A program made the position numbers and the translations under genes. This document shows, one piece after another, positions 21,542 to 29,733 of a stretch of DNA of 64,000 nucleotides. The notes under the pieces were generated by a model, which worked only from the letters and a program-made list of their open reading frames with translations, searched no databases and was not told the DNA's origin. This DNA comes from Cerasicoccus maritimus (lineage in GTDB: Bacteria; Verrucomicrobiota; Verrucomicrobiia; Opitutales; Cerasicoccaceae). The stretch is from positions 46,755-110,754 of the forward strand of contig JAVDPD010000021.1 of NCBI GenBank assembly GCA_031296935.1. The letters are read 5' to 3'. How positions within the stretch are numbered: position 1 is the first letter of the stretch; each line of letters begins with the position of its first letter.

Positions 21542-21844
21542 TTACTCGCCGGATTTATCTGCAGCTTCCAGCGCGGCGATGCGCGCCTCCAGCTTGGCGA
21601 TGTCCGACTGGGTCGCAACCTTGCCCTTGTGGAGCATTTCCTCGAACCACTTCTCCATTTCGGTCCGCGCCTTTTCGTACTCAGCGCGACCTTCCGCCAC
21701 GATTTTATCCGCAGCTTCCTTGGCTTCGCCTGTGGAGATTTTTCCCTTCTCCACTAAGCCGCTCAGTGCCTGCTCGGCGCTTTCCTTGGTGACTACCGCG
21801 GCTCCAACCCCGGCCAGCATACTCTTTTTAATAAGATCGATCAT
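21542..21844 (-). CDS. phasin-like small coiled-coil protein
   Basis: A 100-residue protein starting MIDLIKKSMLAGVGAAVVTK. It has a short hydrophobic N-terminus, then a helical charged body (KGKISTGEAKEAADKIVAEG) and a C-terminal leucine/alanine coiled coil (SDIAKLEARIAALEAAD). This is the layout of PhaF/phasin-type granule proteins, and similar small proteins often precede UbiB genes. I chose the internal ATG (21844) over the longer frame because the added 12 residues are not family-like. It is probably a membrane- or lipid-surface partner of the downstream kinase; that role is inference. Confidence 0.75.
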   Translation of the reverse strand: MIDLIKKSMLAGVGAAVVTKESAEQALSGLVEKGKISTGEAKEAADKIVAEGRAEYEKARTEMEKWFEEMLHKGKVATQSDIAKLEARIAALEAADKSGE

Positions 21845-21905
21845 GGCACCCACATTGAAAGCCAGAACCGCCCAAGGCACAAATCAATTCGCCACTTTGT
21901 TATAA

Positions 21906-22778
21906 TTAATTAACCTGAACGTTGAACGGCATAAATCGCTCGACGCCATCTACTTTGACCTGCGCCCACACCCGGTAATCTCCTGGAATGTGGGTATTGA
22001 GCACGAACTCCAACTGCGGCTCAGCGTCCTTTTCGCGCCCCGTGTATTTAGGGTGCAAGTGGGCAAAGCCCGACACCGATTCGTCAAAGGCAACTAGGTG
22101 CGCCCAAGCGCCCATCACCGGCTCCAGCACCGCTTGCGCGCCGTCTGCGCGGGCAATTTTCAAATGCAGGCGCGCCTCCTGGTCGACTGCTGGCGCAGCG
22201 GGATCGACGACCAAACTTGCGGTCCAACCATCGGGCAAAGCCTGCGGCGCCACCGCCGTTGCTGCACCGGCAACATCGATTGCGCCATCGGCAATCACCA
22301 CTTGCTGCGTGCGCGAAGGCACGAACTCGGCGAAGACCTGGTAAGGTCCCGGGCGGTTCGGCGTAAACGTAAATTCCCACTGCCCCGACTCGCCAATCGG
22401 CTGCGGGTGAACGTGGTGATAATCCTCGCGCGAGGGGTCGACCACGAGCACGTGCATGAGCTCGGTGTGCGTGACCGCCAGCTCCGACGGCGCCAGCGGC
22501 TCACCGCCCTTTGCACTGACGGACAACACCACCTTGACCGGCTCGCCCACGTTTAGAAATTCGCGCTCGGGCTTCAGCGTGAGCTTCACCGGATAATTCA
22601 ACGAACCGACTTCAATGAAAACCGGCTGATCATCACCGCAGTATTGAATGCCGTCGCCATCCACCACCGGCGGATCGTAGTGAAGGAATCCACACTCGGA
22701 ATCGGGCAATGAACGCAGCCCGACAAACAAGCCCACGGCCGCTACCGTAATCAATGCACACTGGACCAAACTTGTCAT
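21906..22778 (-). CDS. secreted YtkA-like/copper-type protein of oxidase assembly cluster
   Basis: A 290-residue protein with an N-terminal membrane anchor or signal (residues 4-22). It has two related beta domains, each with a histidine-rich stretch: HTELMHVLVVD...YHHVHP and AWAHLVAFDESVSGFAHLHP. Such His clusters fit copper handling in the periplasm. Its start overlaps the stop of the SCO gene by four bases (ATGA), a translational coupling that ties it to copper delivery for cytochrome oxidase. The exact role is not known. Confidence 0.75.
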   Translation of the reverse strand: MTSLVQCALITVAAVGLFVGLRSLPDSECGFLHYDPPVVDGDGIQYCGDDQPVFIEVGSLNYPVKLTLKPEREFLNVGEPVKVVLSVSAKGGEPLAPSELAVTHTELMHVLVVDPSREDYHHVHPQPIGESGQWEFTFTPNRPGPYQVFAEFVPSRTQQVVIADGAIDVAGAATAVAPQALPDGWTASLVVDPAAPAVDQEARLHLKIARADGAQAVLEPVMGAWAHLVAFDESVSGFAHLHPKYTGREKDAEPQLEFVLNTHIPGDYRVWAQVKVDGVERFMPFNVQVN

Positions 22779-23614
22779 GATCCGGCGTCCTGCTCCCGTT
22801 CGCTCAGGCGATCAAAGAAATCCTGCGGCGTCCAGGTAGAGCCTTCCTTGCGATAAATGACCTTGCCGTTGCCGTCGGTGAGGATCGTCGCCATCGTGTG
22901 GTTGATCGTGCCGTCCTCATCGATCGTCAAAATACCAAACTGCTTCATCAGGTCCTCAATCGCCTCGGGGTCGCCCGTCAGCAAGGTGTAGTTGCCGAAG
23001 TGCGCGCCGCGCTGAACACCGTATTCATTGAGGATGCCGGGGGTGTCGTATTCCGGGTCGAAAGTGATAGTCACCAGCTGCGCATCTTTGAGGCCGGCTT
23101 CGTCGATCATCTTTTGCAAACGCAGCGTACGCGCAGTCGTGGCCGGGCACATGGTCGGCATTTGGCAGCGCGTGAAGATGAAATTATAAACCGTGTTCTT
23201 GCCCTGATACGTTCCCTTGCGCACGAACTCGCCGTCCTGATTGTAGAGCGCGAAGTCCGGCAGGTAATCCCCCAGCGAGCGAAACGCCTTGCGGCCTTGA
23301 AGCATGGTGTCGTTGTGAAGCTTCTTGTTGACTGATTTTTCGACGGCCACGTTGACCTCGTCCATCGGCCAAATCGCATACAGCGTCGGCGGCTCGGTCA
23401 GCGGCTCCAACTCGCCTTTGATCGTCTGCCCAACGTAGCCAATGCGCGCATCGCCAGCACCGACTTTAAGCACGCGGCCGTCTTCGAGGGTCAGGGTCTG
23501 CGCATCGGGGTCTGCGCTGGCGACTTTGCCAGTGAGCGATTCCGCATTGAGGGTGGCGGCGCACAACCAGCAAAGCGTCGTGTGAAACAGGGTTGTCGTT
23601 TGCGGTCCAAGCAT
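22775..23614 (-). CDS. SCO1/SenC-family copper chaperone
   Basis: A 279-residue exported thioredoxin-fold protein that helps insert copper into the CuA site of cytochrome c oxidase. Signal peptide at residues 1-24, then a small beta domain (about 25-70), then the SCO fold. The copper motif is FIFTRCQMPTMCP (Cys150, Cys156), the CX5C variant common in bacteria, with the third ligand His239 in INHTMATI. It is first in a two-gene minus-strand unit and divergent from heme A synthase, exactly the company expected. Confidence 0.93.
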   Translation of the reverse strand: MLGPQTTTLFHTTLCWLCAATLNAESLTGKVASADPDAQTLTLEDGRVLKVGAGDARIGYVGQTIKGELEPLTEPPTLYAIWPMDEVNVAVEKSVNKKLHNDTMLQGRKAFRSLGDYLPDFALYNQDGEFVRKGTYQGKNTVYNFIFTRCQMPTMCPATTARTLRLQKMIDEAGLKDAQLVTITFDPEYDTPGILNEYGVQRGAHFGNYTLLTGDPEAIEDLMKQFGILTIDEDGTINHTMATILTDGNGKVIYRKEGSTWTPQDFFDRLSEREQDAGS

Positions 23615-23627
23615 ACTTACTGATTAT

Positions 23628-23651
23628 TTTACGCATTTACGTATTTTCGCA
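23628..23651. promoter_or_regulatory. three tandem octamers in the sco/ctaA divergent promoter
   Basis: TTTACGCA, TTTACGTA and TTTTCGCA follow each other without gaps. They lie 14-37 bases before the SCO start and 8-31 bases before the heme A synthase start. A direct-repeat operator controlling both directions is plausible; the binding factor is unknown. Confidence 0.45.
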
Positions 23652-23658
23652 ACCGAGA

Positions 23659-24651
23659 ATGTTCAAAGCCCCTACTAACCGACTCGACCGCTACCAACCC
23701 GCCCTCTTCTGGTTTTCCCTGTTCGCCCTTTGCTGGTCGCTGCTCCTGCTCTATGCCGGTGCCTATACCACCAGTATTCAGGCCGGCATGGTGTTCCTCG
23801 ACTGGCCGCTGTCCAACTCCTCCGTGATGCCGGACGGCTGGTGGGAAGACATCGAAATGCGCGCCGAGCACAGTCACCGCCTCCTCGGAGCCAAGCTGGG
23901 CTTCCTATCCATTGCGCTAGCCATCTGGGCCTTCCTCCGTGAAGGCAACGACACTACCCGCCGTCTGGCCTATGGGCTCCTGGCGCTCGTTATTGCCCAG
24001 GGACTCCTAGGCGGCGCGCGCGTGAAATTCGACCAGCTCAACACCGGCGCCGACGACAACGCCATCGGTTACACCTTCCGCATTCTGCATGCTTTGGGCG
24101 CGGAACTTACCCTCTGCTGCCTGGCAACGCTCACCCTACTCCTCTCCCGCTACTGGAGGGAAAAACAATGCGGCCTGGCCAAAGCGGTGCCGAAGTCTGT
24201 CCGTATTTGGGGGCTGGTCGCCGCAGCGACGATTATGGTGCAAATCCTCCTTGGCGCACTCATGCGGCACTACGGGGCCGGGCTGGCGATACCGACTTTT
24301 CCCCTCACGCCCGAAGGCGGACTGCTGCCTGCAGTTTGGACCACGCCGATCACGCTGCATTGGCTGCATCGGCTTGGCGCAGTCGTGGCGACCGTTGCCA
24401 TCATGGGCTTCCTCGGCATGCTCTGGGGCCGCAGCAACACGCGCCAAGCGATGAAAGGCTGGATAATCGGCATCACGGCGCTACTGGCGATACAGGTGTT
24501 TCTCGGAGCGGCAACGGTCTGGACTCATAAGAACCCGGTAATGGCTTCTACTCACATGCTAGTGGGCGCGCTACTATTAGCATTTGTTTGGATTACGATT
24601 ACGCAAACTTTCCGCTTGCCCCTGGCGAACAGTGATTTAACCAATAGATAG
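23659..24651 (+). CDS. ctaA: heme A synthase (COX15/CtaA family)
   Basis: A 330-residue polytopic membrane enzyme that oxidises the C8 methyl of heme O to give heme A. About eight membrane helices are visible. Conserved histidines occur in four of them: AEHSHRLLGAKLG, RILHALGAELT, LHWLHRLGAVVA and MASTHMLVGALL, the heme ligand pairs of the two four-helix halves. The ATG at 23659 (MFKAPTNRLDRY) is preferred; the frame extends upstream into the divergent promoter. It is followed by ctaB, completing the heme O/heme A pathway for an aa3-type oxidase. Confidence 0.93.
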   Translation: MFKAPTNRLDRYQPALFWFSLFALCWSLLLLYAGAYTTSIQAGMVFLDWPLSNSSVMPDGWWEDIEMRAEHSHRLLGAKLGFLSIALAIWAFLREGNDTTRRLAYGLLALVIAQGLLGGARVKFDQLNTGADDNAIGYTFRILHALGAELTLCCLATLTLLLSRYWREKQCGLAKAVPKSVRIWGLVAAATIMVQILLGALMRHYGAGLAIPTFPLTPEGGLLPAVWTTPITLHWLHRLGAVVATVAIMGFLGMLWGRSNTRQAMKGWIIGITALLAIQVFLGAATVWTHKNPVMASTHMLVGALLLAFVWITITQTFRLPLANSDLTNR

Positions 24652-24709
24652 TCTACTTTTAACACCTCCAACGCCCCCATTGCGCCAATTGCCCCGCGCC
24701 CGTGACTGA

Positions 24710-25642
24710 ATGAGCTCCTCCCCTTCCACGCCAGGCCTCAACCAAGTTGACGCCACCCCCTGGTCCGAACGACTCGCCCTGCGCGAATATTGGGAACTGA
24801 CCAAGCCGCGACTAAGCCTCCTTTCCGTCATCACCGCCCTCGTTGGCTACATGGCGGCCGACCCGCAGCGCAGCGCGGGCATTTTCCTTTCCCTCCTCGT
24901 AGGCACCTCGCTCTCCGCCGGTGCCGCAGGCGCACTCAATCAGTGGCTGGAGCGTGAAGTCGACCGCCGCATGGCACGCACCCAGAGCCGCCCCCTGCCC
25001 AGCGGTGCCGTCTCGCCGCAAGCAGCACTGATCTTCGGCCTCAGCCTTGGAATCGCCGGCAGCACCCTCGTCTGGCTCGGGGCCAACCCACTCGCCGGCG
25101 CGTTAACCGTCGCCACGCTGATTTCTTATTTGCTGGTTTATACGCCGCTCAAGCGAATGACTTCATGGAACACCCTGATCGGCGCAGTACCCGGCGCGCT
25201 CCCCCCGCTGATCGGCTGGGCTGCCGCCAATGGCCAAATCGACCCGCTCGGCTGGATCTTGTTTGGCATCCTCTTCTGCTGGCAAATCCCTCATTTCATG
25301 GCCATTGCCTGGCTCTACCGCGACGACTACGCTCAAGGCGGTTTCGTGATGAGCACGGTCAATGACCCCAGCGGTCAAAGCGCCGCCCGCCAATCGATTC
25401 TCCACAGCCTGCTCTTGCTCGGCATCAGTCTGCTCCCGGTGTTCCTCGGTTACACGAGCTGGTTCCTCTTCGGTGCCGCTGCGTTAATCTGCGGCATGTA
25501 TTATTGCTGGACCGCATTGGGCTTCTGGCGCGTCAAAGGCCAAGACCGCACGTCGGCCTCCCGCAAGATGTTCCTGGCCTCGATTGCCTACCTGCCGCTC
25601 CTGCTTGGTGCCTTGGTGCTCGACCGTTGGCTAATTGGCTAA
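24710..25642 (+). CDS. ctaB: protoheme IX farnesyltransferase (heme O synthase)
   Basis: A 310-residue UbiA-type prenyltransferase that attaches a farnesyl group to heme B. The prenyl-diphosphate motif is NQWLEREVDRRMARTQSRPL and the second is in YTPLKRMTSWNT, with the family's IPHFMAIAWLYRDDYAQGG segment. About nine membrane helices. It lies 58 bases after heme A synthase on the same strand, and the two catalyse consecutive steps. Confidence 0.95.
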   Translation: MSSSPSTPGLNQVDATPWSERLALREYWELTKPRLSLLSVITALVGYMAADPQRSAGIFLSLLVGTSLSAGAAGALNQWLEREVDRRMARTQSRPLPSGAVSPQAALIFGLSLGIAGSTLVWLGANPLAGALTVATLISYLLVYTPLKRMTSWNTLIGAVPGALPPLIGWAAANGQIDPLGWILFGILFCWQIPHFMAIAWLYRDDYAQGGFVMSTVNDPSGQSAARQSILHSLLLLGISLLPVFLGYTSWFLFGAAALICGMYYCWTALGFWRVKGQDRTSASRKMFLASIAYLPLLLGALVLDRWLIG

Positions 25643-25707
25643 GCCGCACTCACAGCAGCTGAACAACCTAACGCCTGAAGACTTCACTGAAAACGCTTTA
25701 GAGTTAT

Positions 25708-25935
25708 TCAAAGCACCGCGCCCAAGTGAACAATGCCAGTCTTCATCGCATGAATGGCGGCTTGAGTTCGGTCCTGAATTTGCAACTTAGGTAGCATGTT
25801 CGAAATTTGCAGCTTAACCTTACGTTCAGACAGACCCAAATCATGCATGATATCTTTATTGCTACGCCCATGCACCACCAGACACATCACTTGCATATCA
25901 TGCTATGTCAGAGTTCTTGGCGCATCGAGGTCATG
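25708..25935 (-). pseudogene. remnant of a LuxR/NarL-type response regulator (HTH domain)
   Basis: The last 62 codons read as an intact-looking LuxR-type DNA-binding domain: VVHGRSNKDIMHDLGLSERK, then SNMLPKLQIQDRTQAAIHAM. In the same frame upstream is DAPRTLT, then an in-frame TAG (25903-25905) where an LTxREMQV motif is expected. The receiver domain is missing, replaced by the end of the beta-helix gene. So this is the tail of a decayed regulator at the edge of the glycan locus, not a working gene, although a 62-residue product from the ATG at 25896 cannot be excluded. Confidence 0.7.
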
Positions 25936-27728
25936 AAGCTTTTTTCAAGTTCAGGCGGCAAATAATGTTCGTGCGCAGCCACTCCTATGATGGCGTTTAA
26001 CGTATCGGAGATCTCGACAGACTTCGACCAATCCCCCTGCATACCAGCTAAAGTAGCCCGCCAAATTAAGTCATATTGAACAAAGAAAACTCCAGAAGTC
26101 AGGAGCCATTCCTGAAAGTTTTTGCTGTATTGAAGCCCACACACCCTCCCAGGATTCGCCATCATAGAGAAATAGGCTTCTTGGTCATTCGCCTCGATGC
26201 TAGCGCCACCCCATGTAGAGGCTTCCGCGCCAAACTCATAAGCGCCCGCGTCCGGGCTCTCCCCTACAGTACGCTCAAGGCCATCTAAATCCCGCACGCC
26301 TGACACCTCACTCGTTGAGCCGAGATCGATAGCTGGAGAGCCTGTAGTCAGTCGAAAATCACCTGAGGCAGCACCGATAAAACCTGGCGCAGCAAACACC
26401 TCTTCCGCCCTACTCAGGGCGAGGTTATCATACGTGGGCCAACCCTCGGTCCAATCGCCCCCCAAGACCCAAACCGGTGTTTCTGGCCCGTAATAAAGGT
26501 TGCGGTTAATCACGAGCCCAACGGCATCATTATTCCATTGCACAATGAAGATATTGCACTCCCCGGACTTAGTAATGTCGTGGTAAAAGATGTTCGCCGT
26601 AATTTCGGTATCGATCACTTGGTACTGAATGTGCAGTTGGCCGAATTCATCGCCGTTGGCCTGTGTGTCATTGTTATAAAACGTATTGTGCGTAATCACG
26701 CAATTTGCCGCGCTCCCTGTGGAGCCAGACTCATAGCCGCCGATGAACAGTCCGGCCATCAAGCATTCGGTCAGCAAGTTGGACCGCACGATGACATTCG
26801 AAGTCGACTTGCCGAGATGCTCGGACGCCACCTCAACGCCGATATCACACAGGCTCACTTGATTGCGCTCGATGACGATATCCCGTCCACCATCGACGTA
26901 TATCCCTGCTGAGCATGGCCCGTTGTAGGATGGATTCCCAACCGTCGACACTCCACTGACACAGTTGCCGCTGATCCATCCGTTTCGAGCTTGATCCAAC
27001 GCATCGGTTGGGCCAACGCCTTCATATCCGATACAATCAATGCCAATGTTATCGCAGTTGGAAACTGAATTCTCAATGATGCGAAAGCCATCTACGTTAC
27101 CATTAATCACCAGCGCCTCACTGGAGCCAAGCGTCAGGTCGCGCACGATATTGCCCAAGACCAGGAGCTCACTGATCGCGATTGCATCCGTGCCAAATAC
27201 GCCGATGCCATGCGCGTCACGCCCAGATCCATTGGCTCTCGGATTCGCGAGTGTTGCGATTTGCTCAACGGTGTTGTTAACCAGTTCAACGCCTGTTCCC
27301 GATCCTTCATAAAGAATGCCAACCGGCGTCTGGTCGCGATTACTCGTAGATAAGTTACGAACAGTCAGCCCTTCGATCCGCACATAGGAGCAGTCCTGTA
27401 GTTCAACCAAGCCCATTCGCCCCGAAACGATGATCTCGGAACCGTCAATTACCACCGTTTCGCCATCATGAGCACGAATGGTAATATACGCGCCCTCGCT
27501 TCCTGATTGATTGACCAACACACACTCCGCATAAGATCCTGCACGCACATTGATGCCGTCTCCTGGCGAAACTTGAGTGAGCGCATGGGCGAAGGTGCCC
27601 CAAGGCGCATCGATGTCTCCCGTAGCTGAATCACTGCCATCGGTCGCCAGATAATATTCGGCAGCAGAGGCTCCGGTTGGAGCAATTGCCAAGGCCGTAA
27701 AGGCGACTAAATTTTCAAACCTCTTCAT
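25908..27728 (-). CDS. secreted right-handed parallel beta-helix protein
   Basis: A 606-residue exported protein. Signal peptide MKRFENLVAFTALAIAPTGASA, then a DUF1565-type start (YYLATDGSDSATGDIDAPWG) and about 400 residues of parallel beta-helix repeats rich in Asn and Val. A choice-of-anchor-like segment follows (GSPAIDLGSTSEVSGVRDLD, DAGAYEFGAEA). Such folds bind or cleave polysaccharides (lyases, pectinases). No catalytic residues can be assigned. The start at 27728 overlaps the end of the transporter gene by 14 bases, so it is the last gene of that operon. Confidence 0.82.
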   Translation of the reverse strand: MKRFENLVAFTALAIAPTGASAAEYYLATDGSDSATGDIDAPWGTFAHALTQVSPGDGINVRAGSYAECVLVNQSGSEGAYITIRAHDGETVVIDGSEIIVSGRMGLVELQDCSYVRIEGLTVRNLSTSNRDQTPVGILYEGSGTGVELVNNTVEQIATLANPRANGSGRDAHGIGVFGTDAIAISELLVLGNIVRDLTLGSSEALVINGNVDGFRIIENSVSNCDNIGIDCIGYEGVGPTDALDQARNGWISGNCVSGVSTVGNPSYNGPCSAGIYVDGGRDIVIERNQVSLCDIGVEVASEHLGKSTSNVIVRSNLLTECLMAGLFIGGYESGSTGSAANCVITHNTFYNNDTQANGDEFGQLHIQYQVIDTEITANIFYHDITKSGECNIFIVQWNNDAVGLVINRNLYYGPETPVWVLGGDWTEGWPTYDNLALSRAEEVFAAPGFIGAASGDFRLTTGSPAIDLGSTSEVSGVRDLDGLERTVGESPDAGAYEFGAEASTWGGASIEANDQEAYFSMMANPGRVCGLQYSKNFQEWLLTSGVFFVQYDLIWRATLAGMQGDWSKSVEISDTLNAIIGVAAHEHYLPPELEKSFMTSMRQEL

Positions 27729-29724
27729 GCTTATGCAAATCATCGGCATTCATTCCATTGACGACGGTGCCATCATCATCCACATCCAGCCGCACTTTAT
27801 TCAAATCTGCAAACATACGACGCACATCCCCCACCCCGCCGCAGATAAACCAGCCAGTAGTAAAGATGCCAAGGATGACAGATATCCAGAGATTCACCTG
27901 CCAGAAAACAATCCATGTTTCCTCGCTGACTCCAACGCTTAAATTAACCGCACTGCCGATCAGAAAGACACACCACCAGCCAATCACCCATACTATTGTG
28001 CCGAGGTAGATTACTTTATCCCACTTCGAAAACTCCGGCCCCATGCCCAAGTTTCGCCATGACTTAATCGGCATCTCGACAGAAGGATCGTCCACGCGAC
28101 GGAACTCTCCACGATGCAAAAGCTTATCCATGTTGTGCGCGTAGTTCTGCAAAAGCGAGCCTACCACATAGCCGATGATCGCACACAGCATCGAGAAAAA
28201 CATCATCTGACGTCCGTTAAAGGGAAAATCATCCGCAATGCTTTGTAACGCAAAGTTATCTGGGAACCACTCAAGCAGCATTGGCGCAATTTCTGACCAA
28301 TACGACTGTAGCAGGAGGCCTCCCGCCGAGAACGTTGCGCCAATAATCATCGCCGCCCATGCGCCGGCTGTCGTGCCGCGTTTCCAATACAACCCGCCAA
28401 TGATCACCGAGCCCGCCCCTCCGAGGAAAATCGCCCCAGTGATATCGAAGAACATATAAATGTAATCACGCAGAGGGAAGATCATGCTAAAACACCACGC
28501 AAAAAACGCCACGCCCAGCAAACCACAGCGTAAGAGTAAAATGTGCTGCTTCATGCTCAGCGGTTTCTTTCGAAATGGCAGAATCACGTCCTGGATAAAT
28601 ATGCTACTCCAAGAGTGCAGATAAGTGTTATCCGTGCTGACCGCCGCCGCCACGATCACCGCCGCAAGCAGACCGGTGACGCCAATTGGAAGGATATGTT
28701 GCAAGCCGACTGGCACCGTCATTTGATGGCGAATGGCAGGCTCGCTAAACTGACTCAGGTCGCGCGTAATCTCTACTGCTTGCTCGCTGAAAACAGGATT
28801 GTGCAACACAGCAAACACGCACAACGGCATCAGCAGCATTGCCATGCCCTGCGCCATAGCCCGCCAGTTGCCCAAAATGCCCGCCATACGCGCCTCATGC
28901 GGCGAGCGGGCTGACGCATTGTAGGCGCTGCTCCCTTGCCAGGCCCGCGTGGTGTAAACCACCATGAAAACACCGATCAGGTAGTAGCCGATATTGAAGT
29001 CGTCCATGCCGCCGGCCTGGAACGGATGAATCATTGACTGATCAGCAGGGCGCGTCTGTAAGCCCGCAATAATATCTCCCCAATCAAACATCCACAGAAG
29101 GAATATCAGGATCACCATAAACGCGATGAGGCTAAACATCGACTGTGCAAAGTCAGTCAGCAGCACTGTGATTTGACCACCCAGAAAGACAAACAGTAGC
29201 GCAATGAGCAGCTCGATCGCCATCACAATGGGGAACACCGCCACGGGCGTCCCGAAGATCATGACCACATCCGGTAATTGACAAAAGTGGATAAAGAACC
29301 GCGCCGTAATTGCGGGAAAAACTCCGTAGTTAATCAGCCCCGATAGAAATGCAAGCAGCCCACAAAACACACGAAAACTTCTGCTGTAGCGCATCTCAAT
29401 GAACTGCGGCATCGTCATGGAGCGCGTTTGCCTGAAGCGGTAAATGACAAAGCCCGACAGCGCAATGATAAGCCCAAGTGGTGAGAGAAAATAGCTCCAC
29501 CAGATGGGAACAAATCCGGCTTGGTAGGTGATTTCAAAGGCGCCCACAATGGTAATCGCGCCAAGCCCCGCGATTCCTTCAGAAAGCGTCAGCAGATAAC
29601 GACCGGCGCAGCGGTTGGCCACGAGATAGTCCGCCACCCCCCGCATATAGCGCCGTGAGTAAAGCACGAGCCCCAAAAGCGCGAATAGGAATACCGAGAC
29701 GATTCCCCAGTCGATAATGCTCAT
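27715..29724 (-). CDS. sodium:solute symporter (SSS family)
   Basis: A 669-residue membrane protein with about 13-14 hydrophobic helices. It starts MSIIDWGIVSVFLFALLGLV and contains the SSS hallmark region GLGAITIVGAFEITYQAGFV. The long C-terminal extension with three more helices resembles sugar-type SSS carriers of Bacteroidetes and Verrucomicrobia. It is nine bases behind the GH114-like gene, so I infer it imports the sugar or short oligosaccharide released by that enzyme, driven by sodium. It substitutes for the ABC or PTS importers otherwise used. Confidence 0.9.
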   Translation of the reverse strand: MSIIDWGIVSVFLFALLGLVLYSRRYMRGVADYLVANRCAGRYLLTLSEGIAGLGAITIVGAFEITYQAGFVPIWWSYFLSPLGLIIALSGFVIYRFRQTRSMTMPQFIEMRYSRSFRVFCGLLAFLSGLINYGVFPAITARFFIHFCQLPDVVMIFGTPVAVFPIVMAIELLIALLFVFLGGQITVLLTDFAQSMFSLIAFMVILIFLLWMFDWGDIIAGLQTRPADQSMIHPFQAGGMDDFNIGYYLIGVFMVVYTTRAWQGSSAYNASARSPHEARMAGILGNWRAMAQGMAMLLMPLCVFAVLHNPVFSEQAVEITRDLSQFSEPAIRHQMTVPVGLQHILPIGVTGLLAAVIVAAAVSTDNTYLHSWSSIFIQDVILPFRKKPLSMKQHILLLRCGLLGVAFFAWCFSMIFPLRDYIYMFFDITGAIFLGGAGSVIIGGLYWKRGTTAGAWAAMIIGATFSAGGLLLQSYWSEIAPMLLEWFPDNFALQSIADDFPFNGRQMMFFSMLCAIIGYVVGSLLQNYAHNMDKLLHRGEFRRVDDPSVEMPIKSWRNLGMGPEFSKWDKVIYLGTIVWVIGWWCVFLIGSAVNLSVGVSEETWIVFWQVNLWISVILGIFTTGWFICGGVGDVRRMFADLNKVRLDVDDDGTVVNGMNADDLHKHEEV

Positions 29725-29733
29725 AGAAAAACC

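Noticed and set aside
23628-23635. TTTACGCA near ctaA as another copy of the glycan-locus LacI operator
   Set aside because: Only a half-site; neighbours are direct repeats, not an inverted partner, and the genes are unrelated to the locus.
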